Of a DNA stretch of 64,000 nucleotides, positions 55,090 through 63,944 are shown one piece after another. The stretch spans positions 213,705 through 277,704 of the forward strand of contig NZ_VNHU01000005.1 of NCBI RefSeq assembly GCF_008124785.1, given 5' to 3'. The stretch's first letter is position 1, and each line of letters opens with the position of its first letter. Under the pieces are notes generated by a model. That model was given only the letters and a program-made list of their open reading frames with translations, did not search any database and had not been told where the DNA came from. The position numbers and the translations under genes were made by a program. The stretch comes from Aquimarina intermedia (GTDB lineage Bacteria > Bacteroidota > Bacteroidia > Flavobacteriales > Flavobacteriaceae).

Positions 55090-55659
55090 ATGAAGAAAAA
55101 ACTACTTATCCAACTATGCCTGTTGATCTGCACTTACTCATTTGGGCAGGAGGGAAAGGTTATTGATGCGATTCGGGAAAAGTTTCAAAAATGGCAACCA
55201 GTTGTTAAAGATGAATTGAAAACTTCATCTAAATTTTACCACTATGTTTGGGGGGAGAATTATCGAAATGATGAATGGTGTAGTAGTGAAACATATGATG
55301 AGGATAAGCTTCTATGTCAAATCGCGAGTGTTATTGAAGACATCAACTTAGGAACCTATGTTCATTATGACAACTACTCAATATCTGGGGATTGGTACAT
55401 TAGCTCTGATTACTATTTTAATAAGGATAATAACCTTTATTTTGTATTTTGGAGAATGAATACTTATCAGGCAGAGGAACCTTTAACTGTGGAAAAGAGA
55501 CTTTATTTCAATTTTGATGGAGAGCCGATAAGAACTATTCAGACTAAATATAAGATGAATACAATTAGCAAATCAAATGCTAGTTTTGCAGACCAAAACG
55601 TTGAATATGAATCCCAACTGAATCGAATGGGGTTTTATAATACATGGAAAAACAAATAA
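55090..55659 (+). CDS. Hypothetical secreted protein
   Basis: 189 residues with a signal peptide (LLIQLCLLICTYSFGQ). The mature part is rich in Tyr, Trp and Asp (FYHYVWGENYRNDEWCSSET) with no recognised family. ATG 55090 starts the signal directly; an earlier in-frame start at 55063 is less likely. It lies between the DUF1648 fragment and an ATPase/kinase gene. Confidence 0.6.
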   Translation: MKKKLLIQLCLLICTYSFGQEGKVIDAIREKFQKWQPVVKDELKTSSKFYHYVWGENYRNDEWCSSETYDEDKLLCQIASVIEDINLGTYVHYDNYSISGDWYISSDYYFNKDNNLYFVFWRMNTYQAEEPLTVEKRLYFNFDGEPIRTIQTKYKMNTISKSNASFADQNVEYESQLNRMGFYNTWKNK

Positions 55660-55721
55660 CTATATTTTGTAAGTCTCATAGTAGGTTGACACGCAAAAAT
55701 TATTATCATAAAATCAACAAC

Positions 55722-56210
55722 ATGATCCATCTAATCGTTGGCAATACAGGCTCAGGAAAAACCACCTATGCGGCTGAGTTAAAACAGAAAACAAAGGGTA
55801 TTGTTTTTTCGATTGACAAATGGAACAATACACTGTTTCTTGCCGATAAAAAGCCAGAAGATGGTTTAGACTGGTTTCTGGAGCGGATTGAGAGAGCAGA
55901 GCGTATCATGATGAATTTGATCGAACAATTAGAAGCGGCCAACACAGATTCAATTCTCGATTTGGGTTTATCAAAATTTAAGCACCGAGAAAAATTCGGA
56001 ACCTTTGCGAGCGATAAAGGGTATGAGGTACAGCTTCATTTTTTAGATATATCAAAAGAAACACGCCTGAGTAGGGTACTGCAACGAAACGAAGAAAAAG
56101 GTGCTACCTTTGAATTCGAAGTAAGTACAGAAAATTTTGATTTTATGGAAGATTGGTTTGAAAGGCCAAGTAAAACTGAAATGAAAGATGGGATCCTCAT
56201 TACCGAATAA
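55722..56210 (+). CDS. Small P-loop kinase-like protein (AAA_33 type)
   Basis: 162 residues from ATG 55722 (MIHLIVGNTGSGKTTYAAEL). The Walker A motif GNTGSGKT at the very N-terminus, DSILDLGLSKFKHREKF as the second strand, and the lid helix (TRLSRVLQRNEEKG) place it with small P-loop kinases of the zeta-toxin/chloramphenicol-phosphotransferase/AAA_33 type. The substrate is unknown. The upstream 26 codons are not used since they overlap the previous gene and lack similarity to kinases. Confidence 0.75.
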   Translation: MIHLIVGNTGSGKTTYAAELKQKTKGIVFSIDKWNNTLFLADKKPEDGLDWFLERIERAERIMMNLIEQLEAANTDSILDLGLSKFKHREKFGTFASDKGYEVQLHFLDISKETRLSRVLQRNEEKGATFEFEVSTENFDFMEDWFERPSKTEMKDGILITE

Positions 56211-56408
56211 GCACCCATAAACAAAGCATTTACAAAACGTTATTGAGATAAACTAGGTAATCATCTCCATACTGTGTGGAATGTCAGAAATCTTCATGGC
56301 TTTTAAATAATAAGAGATATCTTTATCTTGTTTTTGAAAAAGTAAAAGGATACTACCATCACGATGTGTTAATGATATATTATTGTGGCAGTGCTAAATC
56401 GACCCTTG

Positions 56409-57488
56409 ATGAATACTACCGAAGATGCCTTGAAAGAACGTATTAAGGAGCTCACCTGCTTATACGAAGTTTCTTCTATTATTGTAAATGCCGATGCCGG
56501 GCAAATGACCGAAACACTACAGGCTATTGCGTTCAGTCTTAAAAAAGGATTTCAATATCCCAAAGAGACCGAAATAGCAATATCAACTGCCATGAATTCT
56601 ATAGAAACCGGCAATATTACTATGCCACTGAGTGTTTCTGCAAAAATCAACGTATTTAATAAACCAAATGGCGAAATCATTGCTTCGCTTAAAGACGATA
56701 AAAGTTCGTTTTTAAAAGAAGAAAAACAGCTACTTGACAGCGTTGCCTTAAAAATTGGTAACCTGTTAGAACGTATCGAGATGCAACAAAATGAAACCTT
56801 GCTTAAGCGAAAAATGGAACATGCCGACAGACTTTCTATTTTAGGAGAACTAACCGCAGGGATCGCTCACGAACTCAATACACCACTTGCTAATATTTTA
56901 GGGTTTGCAGAGCTTTTAAAAGACGATTTTAAGAATGATATAAAGGTTGCCGATGATCTTGATAAAATTATTCAAAATTCAATTTTTTCACGTGAGGTAG
57001 TTAAAAAGCTAATGTTTTTTGCCTGTGAGATGCCGCAGGAGATGCAACAAGTAAATATTGTCCCAAGCATTAAAAATGCGATTGCACTACTTGATGCTAC
57101 CTTCAGAAAAGAAGCAGTTAAATATATTGTAAAAATAGAGGAAGAAACCTTATGGTTAAAAGCAGACACCGTCCAACTCACGCAAATTATTTTTAACTTG
57201 ATTATTAACGCTATTTACTTTTCACCCAAAAAGGGAGTTGTTACCATTGAAGCTTTTCAATCTAAAAATGATATCATATTAAAAATTTCGGATGAAGGAC
57301 CGGGGTTATCAGAAGAAGCGAAGGTTAAAGTATTTCAACCGTTCTTTTCTACTAAACCTACGGGTGATGGCTCTGGATTGGGGTTGAGCGTTGTCCACGG
57401 AATTGTTACGAGTCACAAAGGCTCCATTTCAGTAGAAAATAATAAAGGAAAAGGTGCTACCTTTACCGTAAAACTTCCTAAATCTTAA
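56409..57488 (+). CDS. Sensor histidine kinase (NtrB-like), GAF-like sensor region
   Basis: About 359 residues, without membrane segments, so a cytoplasmic kinase. A GAF-like sensor region (~1-125, ELTCLYEVSSIIVNADAGQM) precedes the H box (LTAGIAHELNTPLANILGFA) and the ATPase domain with N box (FNLIINAIYFSP), G1 (DEGPGLSEEAK) and G2 (GDGSGLGLSVVHGI). ATG 56409 is preferred over GTG 56385. The response regulator follows 16 bases later, so the two are partners in one message. Confidence 0.93.
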   Translation: MNTTEDALKERIKELTCLYEVSSIIVNADAGQMTETLQAIAFSLKKGFQYPKETEIAISTAMNSIETGNITMPLSVSAKINVFNKPNGEIIASLKDDKSSFLKEEKQLLDSVALKIGNLLERIEMQQNETLLKRKMEHADRLSILGELTAGIAHELNTPLANILGFAELLKDDFKNDIKVADDLDKIIQNSIFSREVVKKLMFFACEMPQEMQQVNIVPSIKNAIALLDATFRKEAVKYIVKIEEETLWLKADTVQLTQIIFNLIINAIYFSPKKGVVTIEAFQSKNDIILKISDEGPGLSEEAKVKVFQPFFSTKPTGDGSGLGLSVVHGIVTSHKGSISVENNKGKGATFTVKLPKS

Positions 57489-57504
57489 TTAATTTAGTCA
57501 ATCG

Positions 57505-58845
57505 ATGCAGCTGAAACAGGAAAACATATTAATTGTAGATGATGATATCAATATCTTAGAGCTATTACAGCGCCATTTGCAATCCTGGAACTATCATACT
57601 TATAAGGCCGTATCGGTAAAAGAAGCGGTTCAGATTTTACGTGATACTAAGATTGATTTACTTGTTACAGATTTGAAAATGCCGGAAATCGATGGATTTG
57701 AATTGATCAAATTTGTTTCCGAACATTATCCCAAATTACCTAAACTAGTTGTGACCGGCTATCCTTCAGTGCAAGATTCACTGGCGGCTATTAAGTCAGG
57801 TGTCGTGGAGTATCTAACTAAACCTTTTACTAAGAATGAGTTAAAAAAGGCGATAGATAAATCTATGAGCACTCATACAAGCGCTACTACAGATACCGCT
57901 TTCGCAGAAGTAGGAGCGGAAACTAAAAAAAGTAAAGCCTATAGTGAGATCATAGGCAACTCAGAAAAGATTAGGGAGGTCATTCAAATTATTGAGCGTG
58001 TTAAGGATAATAAAGCCACGATTTTTATCAAAGGGGAAAGCGGTACAGGTAAAGAACTGGTAGCGCGTGCCATTCATTATCAAGGTAAATTCTCAAGAGC
58101 ACCTTTTATTGCAGTAAACTGTGGTGGGATTCCTGAAAACTTGTTAGAGGCTGAATTATTTGGTTACACTAAAGGTGCCTTCACTGGAGCAGAAAAAAAT
58201 CGGCACGGTTTCTTTCAGGCTGCTAATGGTGGAACTATTTTTCTCGATGAGATAGGAAATGCCTCAACTGCAGTACAATCTCGATTATTGCGTGTACTTC
58301 AGGAAAAAGAAGTAGTAAAAGTAGGCTCCCAAAAAGCGGAAAAAGTTGATATACGAATCATTGCCGCTACCAATAGCGATCTAAAGGAGATGATTAAAAA
58401 AGAAACTTTTAGAGAAGATCTATATTATCGACTTACGGTGGTAGAAATAGAGGTTGCACCTCTTAGAGAACGGAAAGCAGACATAAATTTATTAGTAGAT
58501 AAATTCTTGTTTAAATATGGGGTTGAATATAAAGATGGCTTTGTAAAAATAAGTCCAGAGGCTTCGGCTATTTTAGAACGGTATGACTGGCCGGGGAATA
58601 TACGTGAGCTCGAAAATGTGATTCAGCGAGCAGTGATCATGTGTGACAAAATAATTAATGTGAAACATCTACCGGATTCGTTAAAATTAAACCTTGAATT
58701 TCCCGAAGATTCATTACTTCCACTGAAAGAAATGGAAAAGCGTTATATTCAAAAAGTACTTCGTGTTACCAATAATAATAAAACTAAAGCTGCCGAAATT
58801 CTAGGTATAGATCGTAAAACGATACGTCTAAAGCTTTCAGAATAG
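57505..58845 (+). CDS. Sigma-54-dependent NtrC-family response regulator
   Basis: 446 residues. The receiver domain has the acidic cluster DDD (12-14) and phospho-acceptor Asp56 in LLVTDLKMP. The central AAA+ domain (~145-380) has Walker A GESGTGKE, the sigma-54 contact motif GAFTGA, Walker B (GGTIFLDEIG) and RLLRVLQEKEVVKVG. The C-terminal Fis-type helix-turn-helix is NNNKTKAAEILGIDRKTIRL. It should drive sigma-54 promoters when phosphorylated by the adjacent kinase; such a promoter lies 137 bases downstream. Confidence 0.96.
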   Translation: MQLKQENILIVDDDINILELLQRHLQSWNYHTYKAVSVKEAVQILRDTKIDLLVTDLKMPEIDGFELIKFVSEHYPKLPKLVVTGYPSVQDSLAAIKSGVVEYLTKPFTKNELKKAIDKSMSTHTSATTDTAFAEVGAETKKSKAYSEIIGNSEKIREVIQIIERVKDNKATIFIKGESGTGKELVARAIHYQGKFSRAPFIAVNCGGIPENLLEAELFGYTKGAFTGAEKNRHGFFQAANGGTIFLDEIGNASTAVQSRLLRVLQEKEVVKVGSQKAEKVDIRIIAATNSDLKEMIKKETFREDLYYRLTVVEIEVAPLRERKADINLLVDKFLFKYGVEYKDGFVKISPEASAILERYDWPGNIRELENVIQRAVIMCDKIINVKHLPDSLKLNLEFPEDSLLPLKEMEKRYIQKVLRVTNNNKTKAAEILGIDRKTIRLKLSE

Positions 58846-58981
58846 TCATGATTTTCGGTACAAATTGCACCAACCGGGTAATTTTGTACCGATACTAATT
58901 AATTTCCTATCATTTCAAAAAGTCTATAATCCCTTGCTATATAAGGGATTTCTTGTTTCTATCTGTTTTTGGGTATGCTGG

Positions 58982-58996
58982 TGGCATGCACATTGC
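58982..58996 (+). promoter_or_regulatory. Sigma-54 promoter (-24/-12)
   Basis: TGGCATGCACATTGC has the GG and GC elements 10 bases apart and fits TGGCAYR-N4-TTGC completely. It stands 137 bases after the stop of a sigma-54 activator and 31 bases before the next ATG. A transcript starting about 12 bases after GC would give a leader of roughly 19 bases. Confidence 0.85.
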
Positions 58997-59026
58997 CTTT
59001 TAGTAGATGAAATAACAGTTAAGACT

Positions 59027-59209
59027 ATGAAAACAAACCCATTTAATATTTGTCCTACGTGCGTCTATAATGAAACGTGTGTGCTAACCACCGAGAAAAG
59101 TCAAGTATGGTCGTGTAGTGAATACGATGAAGAGACTACCCAATCACATAATTTTCAAGAGCCGGTATCAATAAAATCCGAAAGTCAGCAAGAAATGGTA
59201 ATGACTTAA
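59027..59209 (+). CDS. Small Cys-rich protein, first gene of the sigma-54 operon
   Basis: 60 residues (MKTNPFNICPTCVYNETCVL, then SQVWSCSEYDE). Four Cys (CPTC, C, C) could bind zinc or another metal; the second half is acidic and probably disordered. ATG 59027 is chosen because the sigma-54 promoter lies just upstream; a longer frame running back to 58865 crosses the promoter. No named family, although I recall similar proteins next to such kinases in flavobacteria. It is followed by a 40-residue basic protein, glutamate dehydrogenase and a Rnk-like protein. Confidence 0.75.
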   Translation: MKTNPFNICPTCVYNETCVLTTEKSQVWSCSEYDEETTQSHNFQEPVSIKSESQQEMVMT

Positions 59210-59232
59210 AAGTAACTTTAAAATTACACGCT

Positions 59233-59355
59233 ATGAATTCACAAGCAATAGTAACGACTAAGACTTCTCAAAAGTCCGAAATCAGGAAACGTAGAAGTAA
59301 GTATATCACAGAAAAGTATCACGAGAGAAGCATCGTTAACCGACTTTTCAAATAA
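59233..59355 (+). CDS. Small basic protein of the sigma-54 operon
   Basis: 40 residues: MNSQAIVTTKTSQKSEIRKR, then RSKYITEKYHERSIVNRLFK. It is strongly basic with a helical second half, resembling small ribosome- or nucleic-acid-associated proteins. It lies 23 bases after the Cys-rich gene and 34 bases before glutamate dehydrogenase, in the same direction. No family recognised; the coding call rests on spacing and composition. Confidence 0.5.
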   Translation: MNSQAIVTTKTSQKSEIRKRRSKYITEKYHERSIVNRLFK

Positions 59356-59389
59356 TAATAATAAGCATAGACCCCAAAAAACAAAAATT

Positions 59390-60694
59390 ATGACAGCAAT
59401 AACAGTAGAACTCAATAATAAAATCAAAAAAGCACCGGTAAGAGGTATGATGGAGAATGTGATGGAGCAATTTAACAGTGCTGCAGATCACATTGATTTA
59501 CATCCTAATATTCGCAAGATACTAAGTATTACCAACAATGAAATCATTGTCCATTTTCCGGTAAAAATGGACAATGGCGAAGTTGAAATTTTTACAGGTT
59601 ATCGCGTACAGCATAACAATGCTTTAGGTCCATATAAAGGTGGATTGCGTTATCATCCAACGGTGGATATTGATGCTGCAAGAGCCCTGGCCATGTGGAT
59701 GACCTGGAAAACTTCGCTAGCTGGTTTGCCGTATGGTGGTGGTAAAGGCGGTATCCAACTGGATCCCTCCAACTATTCTCAAGGAGAGTTAGAACGTATT
59801 ACACGAAGGTTCACCTATGCACTTGCCGATAATATTGGACCGGAGCATGATATACCAGCCCCCGATGTGAATACAAACAGCCAGACCATGGCATGGATTG
59901 CAGATACCTATATGAGTACGCGCCCGCCAGCTGAGCGTACCGCAAATCAACATGTGGTAACCGGAAAACCGGAAGGTAGTGGCGGACTTGAAGGTCGCGA
60001 TCGTGCCACAGGTTATGGCGTGTTTCTAAATATAAAGTTTTGGGCAGAACGTACTAATGAGGCATTGTATGACAAAAAGTTTAGTGTACAGGGCTTTGGT
60101 AATGTGGGCTATTGGGCAGCTTATTTCTTAGAAAAAGAAGGCGCAAAATTAGTAGCGGCACAAGATGCTTTTGGAAGTATTGAAAACCAAACAGGTATTA
60201 GTGTAGAAAACCTTTTGAACTATAACAAGGCAAACAATGGAAGCATTGTTGATTTTCCGGAAGCTTCTGAGATAGCTAAAGAAAGTTTTTTTGAAACGGA
60301 TTGTGATATCTGTATCCCAGCAGCACTGGGTAACCAGATTACCAAAGACAATGCTCCAAAAATAAAAGCGAAATTAATTGCAGAGGGAGCCAATGGACCT
60401 ACAAATGGTGATGGTGAGAAAATTCTATTAGAACGTGGTATAACGGTTATTCCCGATATTCTATGTAATTCAGGAGGTGTTGTAGCTAGTTATTTTGAGT
60501 GGTTACAAAACCGTAATGGAGAGTTATGGCAACTGGATGAAGTCATGGCAAAGCTTGATAAGAAGATGAAAGAATCTTTTGATAAAGTTTTTGAATATTC
60601 TGAGCGTGAGGGTATGGACATGCGAACCGCTGCTTATTGTATTGCGATCAGACGTATTGAAAAAGCATATGTACAGCGAGGGATTTTTCCATAA
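59390..60694 (+). CDS. Glutamate dehydrogenase (Glu/Leu/Phe/Val dehydrogenase family)
   Basis: A 434-residue enzyme for reversible oxidative deamination of glutamate to 2-oxoglutarate and ammonia. ALGPYKGGLRYHPTVDIDAA and LPYGGGKGGIQLDPS include the catalytic Lys, APDVNTNSQTMAWIADTY the substrate site, and VQGFGNVGYWAAYFLEKEGA the Rossmann fold. The size and motifs fit the hexameric GdhA/GudB group; the cofactor (NAD or NADP) was not determined. It sits in the sigma-54 operon, which fits nitrogen or starvation control. Confidence 0.95.
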   Translation: MTAITVELNNKIKKAPVRGMMENVMEQFNSAADHIDLHPNIRKILSITNNEIIVHFPVKMDNGEVEIFTGYRVQHNNALGPYKGGLRYHPTVDIDAARALAMWMTWKTSLAGLPYGGGKGGIQLDPSNYSQGELERITRRFTYALADNIGPEHDIPAPDVNTNSQTMAWIADTYMSTRPPAERTANQHVVTGKPEGSGGLEGRDRATGYGVFLNIKFWAERTNEALYDKKFSVQGFGNVGYWAAYFLEKEGAKLVAAQDAFGSIENQTGISVENLLNYNKANNGSIVDFPEASEIAKESFFETDCDICIPAALGNQITKDNAPKIKAKLIAEGANGPTNGDGEKILLERGITVIPDILCNSGGVVASYFEWLQNRNGELWQLDEVMAKLDKKMKESFDKVFEYSEREGMDMRTAAYCIAIRRIEKAYVQRGIFP

Positions 60695-60720
60695 GTAATA
60701 ATTATTTAAAAGAAAGAGAA

Positions 60721-61137
60721 ATGAAGTATGGCAGTTTAATAATAGAGAAAAAAGAGTATGTATACTTAAAACGTATACTTAATATTTCGGAGTATGTTGA
60801 AGATTTTCAGACGCAAAAGTCGTTAATCCGATTGGGTGAGGAGTTGAAAAATGCGCTTATCGTAGATGAAGATGACATACCCAAGGATATCGTGCGGTTT
60901 ACGAGTCACGTAACAGTGCGCTCAGAGATAGGATGGGAGAAAACGATACAAATCGTAATTCCGGCAGAGAAAGATGCAAAAAACGATAAAATATCAGTTC
61001 TCAGACCCATGGGCGCTGCACTCTTCGGCTATGCTGAAGGGGATAGTATGACGTGGGATTTTCTTACCGGAAAACAGCAACTTAAGATTGTTTCGGTCAT
61101 TCAAATGGAAGATCAAAAAATAAATGTAACAACTTGA
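60721..61137 (+). CDS. Rnk/GreA-like regulator (GreA/GreB C-terminal domain)
   Basis: 138 residues. The N-terminal half is a short helical region (KKEYVYLKRILNISEYVEDF) and the C-terminal half is the GreA/B FKBP-like domain (IQIVIPAEKDAKNDKISVLR, then PMGAALFGYAEGDSMTWDF). It lacks the long coiled coil of GreA, as in Rnk, which interacts with RNA polymerase and influences nucleoside diphosphate kinase. It lies 26 bases after glutamate dehydrogenase. Confidence 0.8.
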   Translation: MKYGSLIIEKKEYVYLKRILNISEYVEDFQTQKSLIRLGEELKNALIVDEDDIPKDIVRFTSHVTVRSEIGWEKTIQIVIPAEKDAKNDKISVLRPMGAALFGYAEGDSMTWDFLTGKQQLKIVSVIQMEDQKINVTT

Positions 61138-61148
61138 AAAATATAAGA

Positions 61149-61574
61149 ATGGAAGCTTCAAATACAGAAATATACAATCATGATAATGATTTGGATGTAA
61201 CCCATAAAATTAATACCATAGAGTTAAAGAACTGGATCAACCATTTACAATATATCAATAAGGAGTTGAACAATTTGATCAGTCTTTGCTCAGAAGAGCT
61301 GAATGGCAAATTGAAAGATGAAAGTGTGCTTGATAAATTTAAAAAAAAGGAGACAGAAAATGATCATCTGCTCAATGCATTTAGTGCCTATATGCTCTCC
61401 AGAGAAAAAATAACAGAATGTGAGGATACTAAGTGTGATATGGTCTTTATTACAGAGCACGAAAGTTATCGAAGAAGTTATTTATATCATTTGGATAAAT
61501 ATAGAAGACTAAAGGATGAATTCTTCATTAAAGTACAAGGCCAGCAACTCACCTTGTTAAATAGATCATCTTAA
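61149..61574 (+). CDS. Hypothetical helical protein, paralogue 1
   Basis: About 141 residues from ATG 61149 (a TTG at 61134 overlapping the previous stop is possible). It is mostly helical: NTIELKNWINHLQYINKELN, then Glu/Lys-rich helices. The segment IELKNWINHLQYINKELNNLI aligns with IELNQWMDMLENINTELDVII of the next gene, so the two are paralogues. No family recognised. As the tail of the sigma-54 operon they may work as a heteromeric helical pair. Confidence 0.65.
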   Translation: MEASNTEIYNHDNDLDVTHKINTIELKNWINHLQYINKELNNLISLCSEELNGKLKDESVLDKFKKKETENDHLLNAFSAYMLSREKITECEDTKCDMVFITEHESYRRSYLYHLDKYRRLKDEFFIKVQGQQLTLLNRSS

Positions 61575-61592
61575 TCCACGAAAATCGAAAGA

Positions 61593-61985
61593 ATGAATAA
61601 CGCATCATTGGCTTATAAAGTTGATACTCATAGGCGGCTATGTATAAGAAAAGATGCCATTGAATTAAATCAGTGGATGGACATGTTGGAAAACATTAAC
61701 ACAGAACTTGATGTTATAATTCGTATTGAAAAAAAGTTTTTGAATAACCCAACCTTCGTTTCAAACATTAAAGGATTACGAAGAACGAATACATTGAATA
61801 TGGGGACGTTATGTCAGTATGAGCAACAATTAAAAAAAGAATATGAATATGGAACTCAAGAATATGATGTTACCCGGGCAAAAGAACATGAAAAGAGAAG
61901 AGAGGTTTATCTTCAGTCGATACAAGATTTCCAGAAATTAAAATTGCGTTTATATCAACAGTTGTCTGATGTTTCATGTAGATAA
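61593..61985 (+). CDS. Hypothetical helical protein, paralogue 2
   Basis: 130 residues, helical, with IELNQWMDMLENINTELDVI near residue 23-42 matching the preceding protein, and a charged coiled-coil region (YEQQLKKEYEYGTQEYDVTR). It lies 18 bases after its paralogue. It is the last gene before a strong bidirectional terminator. No family recognised. Confidence 0.65.
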   Translation: MNNASLAYKVDTHRRLCIRKDAIELNQWMDMLENINTELDVIIRIEKKFLNNPTFVSNIKGLRRTNTLNMGTLCQYEQQLKKEYEYGTQEYDVTRAKEHEKRREVYLQSIQDFQKLKLRLYQQLSDVSCR

Positions 61986-62085
61986 AAGGCATAATAGAGA
62001 AATGCTATCAACAGGGTATGGACTAAAAATACAGTGTTTTTTTATACAATTAGTACATCTCGATACCATGATAGTGATGAATTGA

Positions 62086-62125
62086 AAAAGGAATCTTAAT
62101 TCCGTTTGGGAGTAAGATTCCTTTT
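62086..62125. terminator. Bidirectional intrinsic terminator
   Basis: A perfect 13-bp stem AAAAGGAATCTTA (62086-62098) and TAAGATTCCTTTT (62113-62125), loop 14 bases. A- and T-rich flanks on both sides make it work for both the sigma-54 operon and convergent rimK. Confidence 0.85.
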
Positions 62126-62155
62126 CTTATATTATCCAGGTCAAGCTTCAAAATT

Positions 62156-63031
62156 TCATTCTATATTACGCTCTACGTAACGAATAATATGATTAGCAAT
62201 ATCTTTGCCTGTGGCACCTTCGATTCCCTCTAATCCCGGTGAGGAGTTTACCTCCAGAATTAGTGGTCCACGTTCAGACTGTAACATGTCAACCCCGGCA
62301 ATGCCAAGTCCCATAGCACGTGCAGCTTTGAGCGCTGCATTTTCTTCTTCTTCGGTAAGTTCGATAATATTAGCACTGCCACCTCGATGTAAATTGGATC
62401 TAAATTCGCCTTCTTTCCCTTGTCGCTTCATCGCACCCACTACGACACCGTCGACTATAAATACTCTTAAATCGGCACCTTTAGCCTCTTTGATGAATTC
62501 TTGCACGATAACCCGTGCTTGTAATCCATTAAAAGCTTCTAAAATGGATTCGGCAGAATTTTGATTATCAGCGAGTACTACGCCTAAGCCTTGTGTTCCT
62601 TCCAAAAGTTTTATCACTAGCGGAGCTCCACCGGCACGTTCGACAATTTGTGTAACGTCTTTAGAGTAATTGCTGAAAATTGTTTTAGGTAATCCTAAAC
62701 CTGCTCGTGATAGAATTTGTAGACTTCTCAGTTTGTCCCGGGATCGCACCAGTGCCTGAGATTCTGTAGCGGTAAAGACTTTCATCATTTCAAATTGACG
62801 TACTACAGCTGTGCCGTAAAATGTGATGGAGGCTCCGATTCGTGGAATGACACCATCCACATTCGTGATCTCTTTTCCTTTATATATTATTGAAGGTTTC
62901 TTTTTTTCAATGACTAAATTACATTGTGAGTGATCGATAACCACCATCTCGTGGCCTTTCTTTTCTCCGGCTTCGACAAGTCGCTTAGTTGAATACAATT
63001 TGGGGTTTTGTGACAGGATAACGATTTTCAT
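62156..63031 (-). CDS. rimK: Ribosomal protein S6 glutamate ligase-like ATP-grasp enzyme
   Basis: 291 residues. The start [20 protein letters not shown] and the pre-ATP-grasp segment [20 protein letters not shown] are typical of RimK. The ATP-grasp core has [36 protein letters not shown] and [19 protein letters not shown]. RimK adds glutamate residues to the C-terminus of S6, altering ribosome behaviour in stress. It converges on the sigma-54 operon, whose glutamate dehydrogenase acts on the same amino acid. Confidence 0.93.
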   Translation of the reverse strand: MKIVILSQNPKLYSTKRLVEAGEKKGHEMVVIDHSQCNLVIEKKKPSIIYKGKEITNVDGVIPRIGASITFYGTAVVRQFEMMKVFTATESQALVRSRDKLRSLQILSRAGLGLPKTIFSNYSKDVTQIVERAGGAPLVIKLLEGTQGLGVVLADNQNSAESILEAFNGLQARVIVQEFIKEAKGADLRVFIVDGVVVGAMKRQGKEGEFRSNLHRGGSANIIELTEEEENAALKAARAMGLGIAGVDMLQSERGPLILEVNSSPGLEGIEGATGKDIANHIIRYVERNIE

Positions 63032-63074
63032 TGTTTGAATTTTAAATTGGTTTATAAAAAATAGAATATATGTT

Positions 63075-63112
63075 GATACTGAGCTAGTTGCATCATATCC
63101 TAGTTCAGTATC
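63075..63112 (-). promoter_or_regulatory. Long hairpin upstream of rimK
   Basis: GATACTGAGCTAG (63075-63087) pairs with CTAGTTCAGTATC (63100-63112): 13 bp with one G-T, loop 12 bases. It lies 44 bases upstream of the rimK start on the reverse strand, in a leader or operator position, with no T run. The remainder of the 438-base gap 63032-63469 shows nothing I can identify. Confidence 0.5.
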
Positions 63113-63469
63113 CTAGAATATGGAGTAACGCAATTTTGAGCAGGTTGGCTGTATTTCAGCTTGCCGTATGATGGGTGGGATACGGTTAGAAAAGTTAGAT
63201 AAAAAATCTGTGATCTGGGAGCTATTAGATGAAATAATTTTTTGAATATACACGAGCTTAAAAAAACAGAATATTAGTGAGAGCAAATAAAGCCATGGTG
63301 AGTAAAAAGCTTTTTAGTTAAGCGTATAGGGAGATATTTGAGGTAAAGAAGATCGTAATTTTAAGAAAAAATGAGTCTTACGTTAAACATTTTATAAGCT
63401 CGCTATAAAAGCATTGAGGAAACATTGGAAAGTGCCTATTTTAGAGATGACAAAATAAAATATAACATT

Positions 63470-63868
63470 ATGAAAGTACAAGCATACCTATCATTTAGAG
63501 GCGAATGTCAAGAGGCATTTAATTTTTACAAAGGCATATTAGGAGGGGATATCGTAAATCGCGAGACCTGGCAGAATAAAGATCAAGATATCCCAGAGCA
63601 TTATCGTAATAAATTACAACATGCAGAATTAAAAGGAAAAGGATTTCATTTTATGGGATATGATGTAGCTCCTGATACCCCTTTGAATTCTGGAAATTCG
63701 GTGTGTATGAGTATTGATTATGATAATGAGAAAGAAGCCAAAGAGGCGTTTGATGCGTTAAGCGCGAAGGGACAGGTAAACACGCCCTTTCAAGAAACAT
63801 CATGGGATGCACACTATGGCAGATGCACAGACCAATACGGTATACAATGGATGGTGAATGCTAAATAA
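63470..63868 (+). CDS. PhnB-like VOC-family protein
   Basis: 132 residues from ATG 63470 (MKVQAYLSFRGECQEAFNFY). It has the PhnB/3-demethylubiquinone-9 3-methyltransferase-like VOC signature: a first half with FYKGILGGDIVNRETW, then VCMSIDYDNEKEAKEAFDAL, and the terminal WDAHYGRCTDQYGIQWMVN. The function of this subfamily is not established; no resistance role can be claimed. The 15 upstream codons are not used, since homologues begin here. Confidence 0.88.
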   Translation: MKVQAYLSFRGECQEAFNFYKGILGGDIVNRETWQNKDQDIPEHYRNKLQHAELKGKGFHFMGYDVAPDTPLNSGNSVCMSIDYDNEKEAKEAFDALSAKGQVNTPFQETSWDAHYGRCTDQYGIQWMVNAK

Positions 63869-63907
63869 TTAAACTTTGCCCAAAAATTAAAAAAAGTCAT
63901 CTTTATG

Positions 63908-63935
63908 GACTGAACCCCAAAAGTTGGACGGTTAA
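63908..63935. repeat. End of an IS3-family element (inverted repeat)
   Basis: TGGACTGAACCCCAAAAGTTGGAC resembles the terminal inverted repeat of IS150-type IS3 elements in Bacteroidota (TGxACTGxCCCCxAAAAxTxGGAC). It lies just outside the reverse-strand OrfB end, so the element enters the window from the right. Confidence 0.7.
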
Positions 63936-63944
63936 ACAAAATTT

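Noticed and set aside
56259..56380. Reverse-strand open stretch reading like THRDGSILLLFQKQDKDISY
   Set aside because: It looks protein-like, but there is no start codon before it, it is closed at both sides within about 40 codons, and it overlaps the promoter region of the kinase gene. Kept only as a possible fragment.
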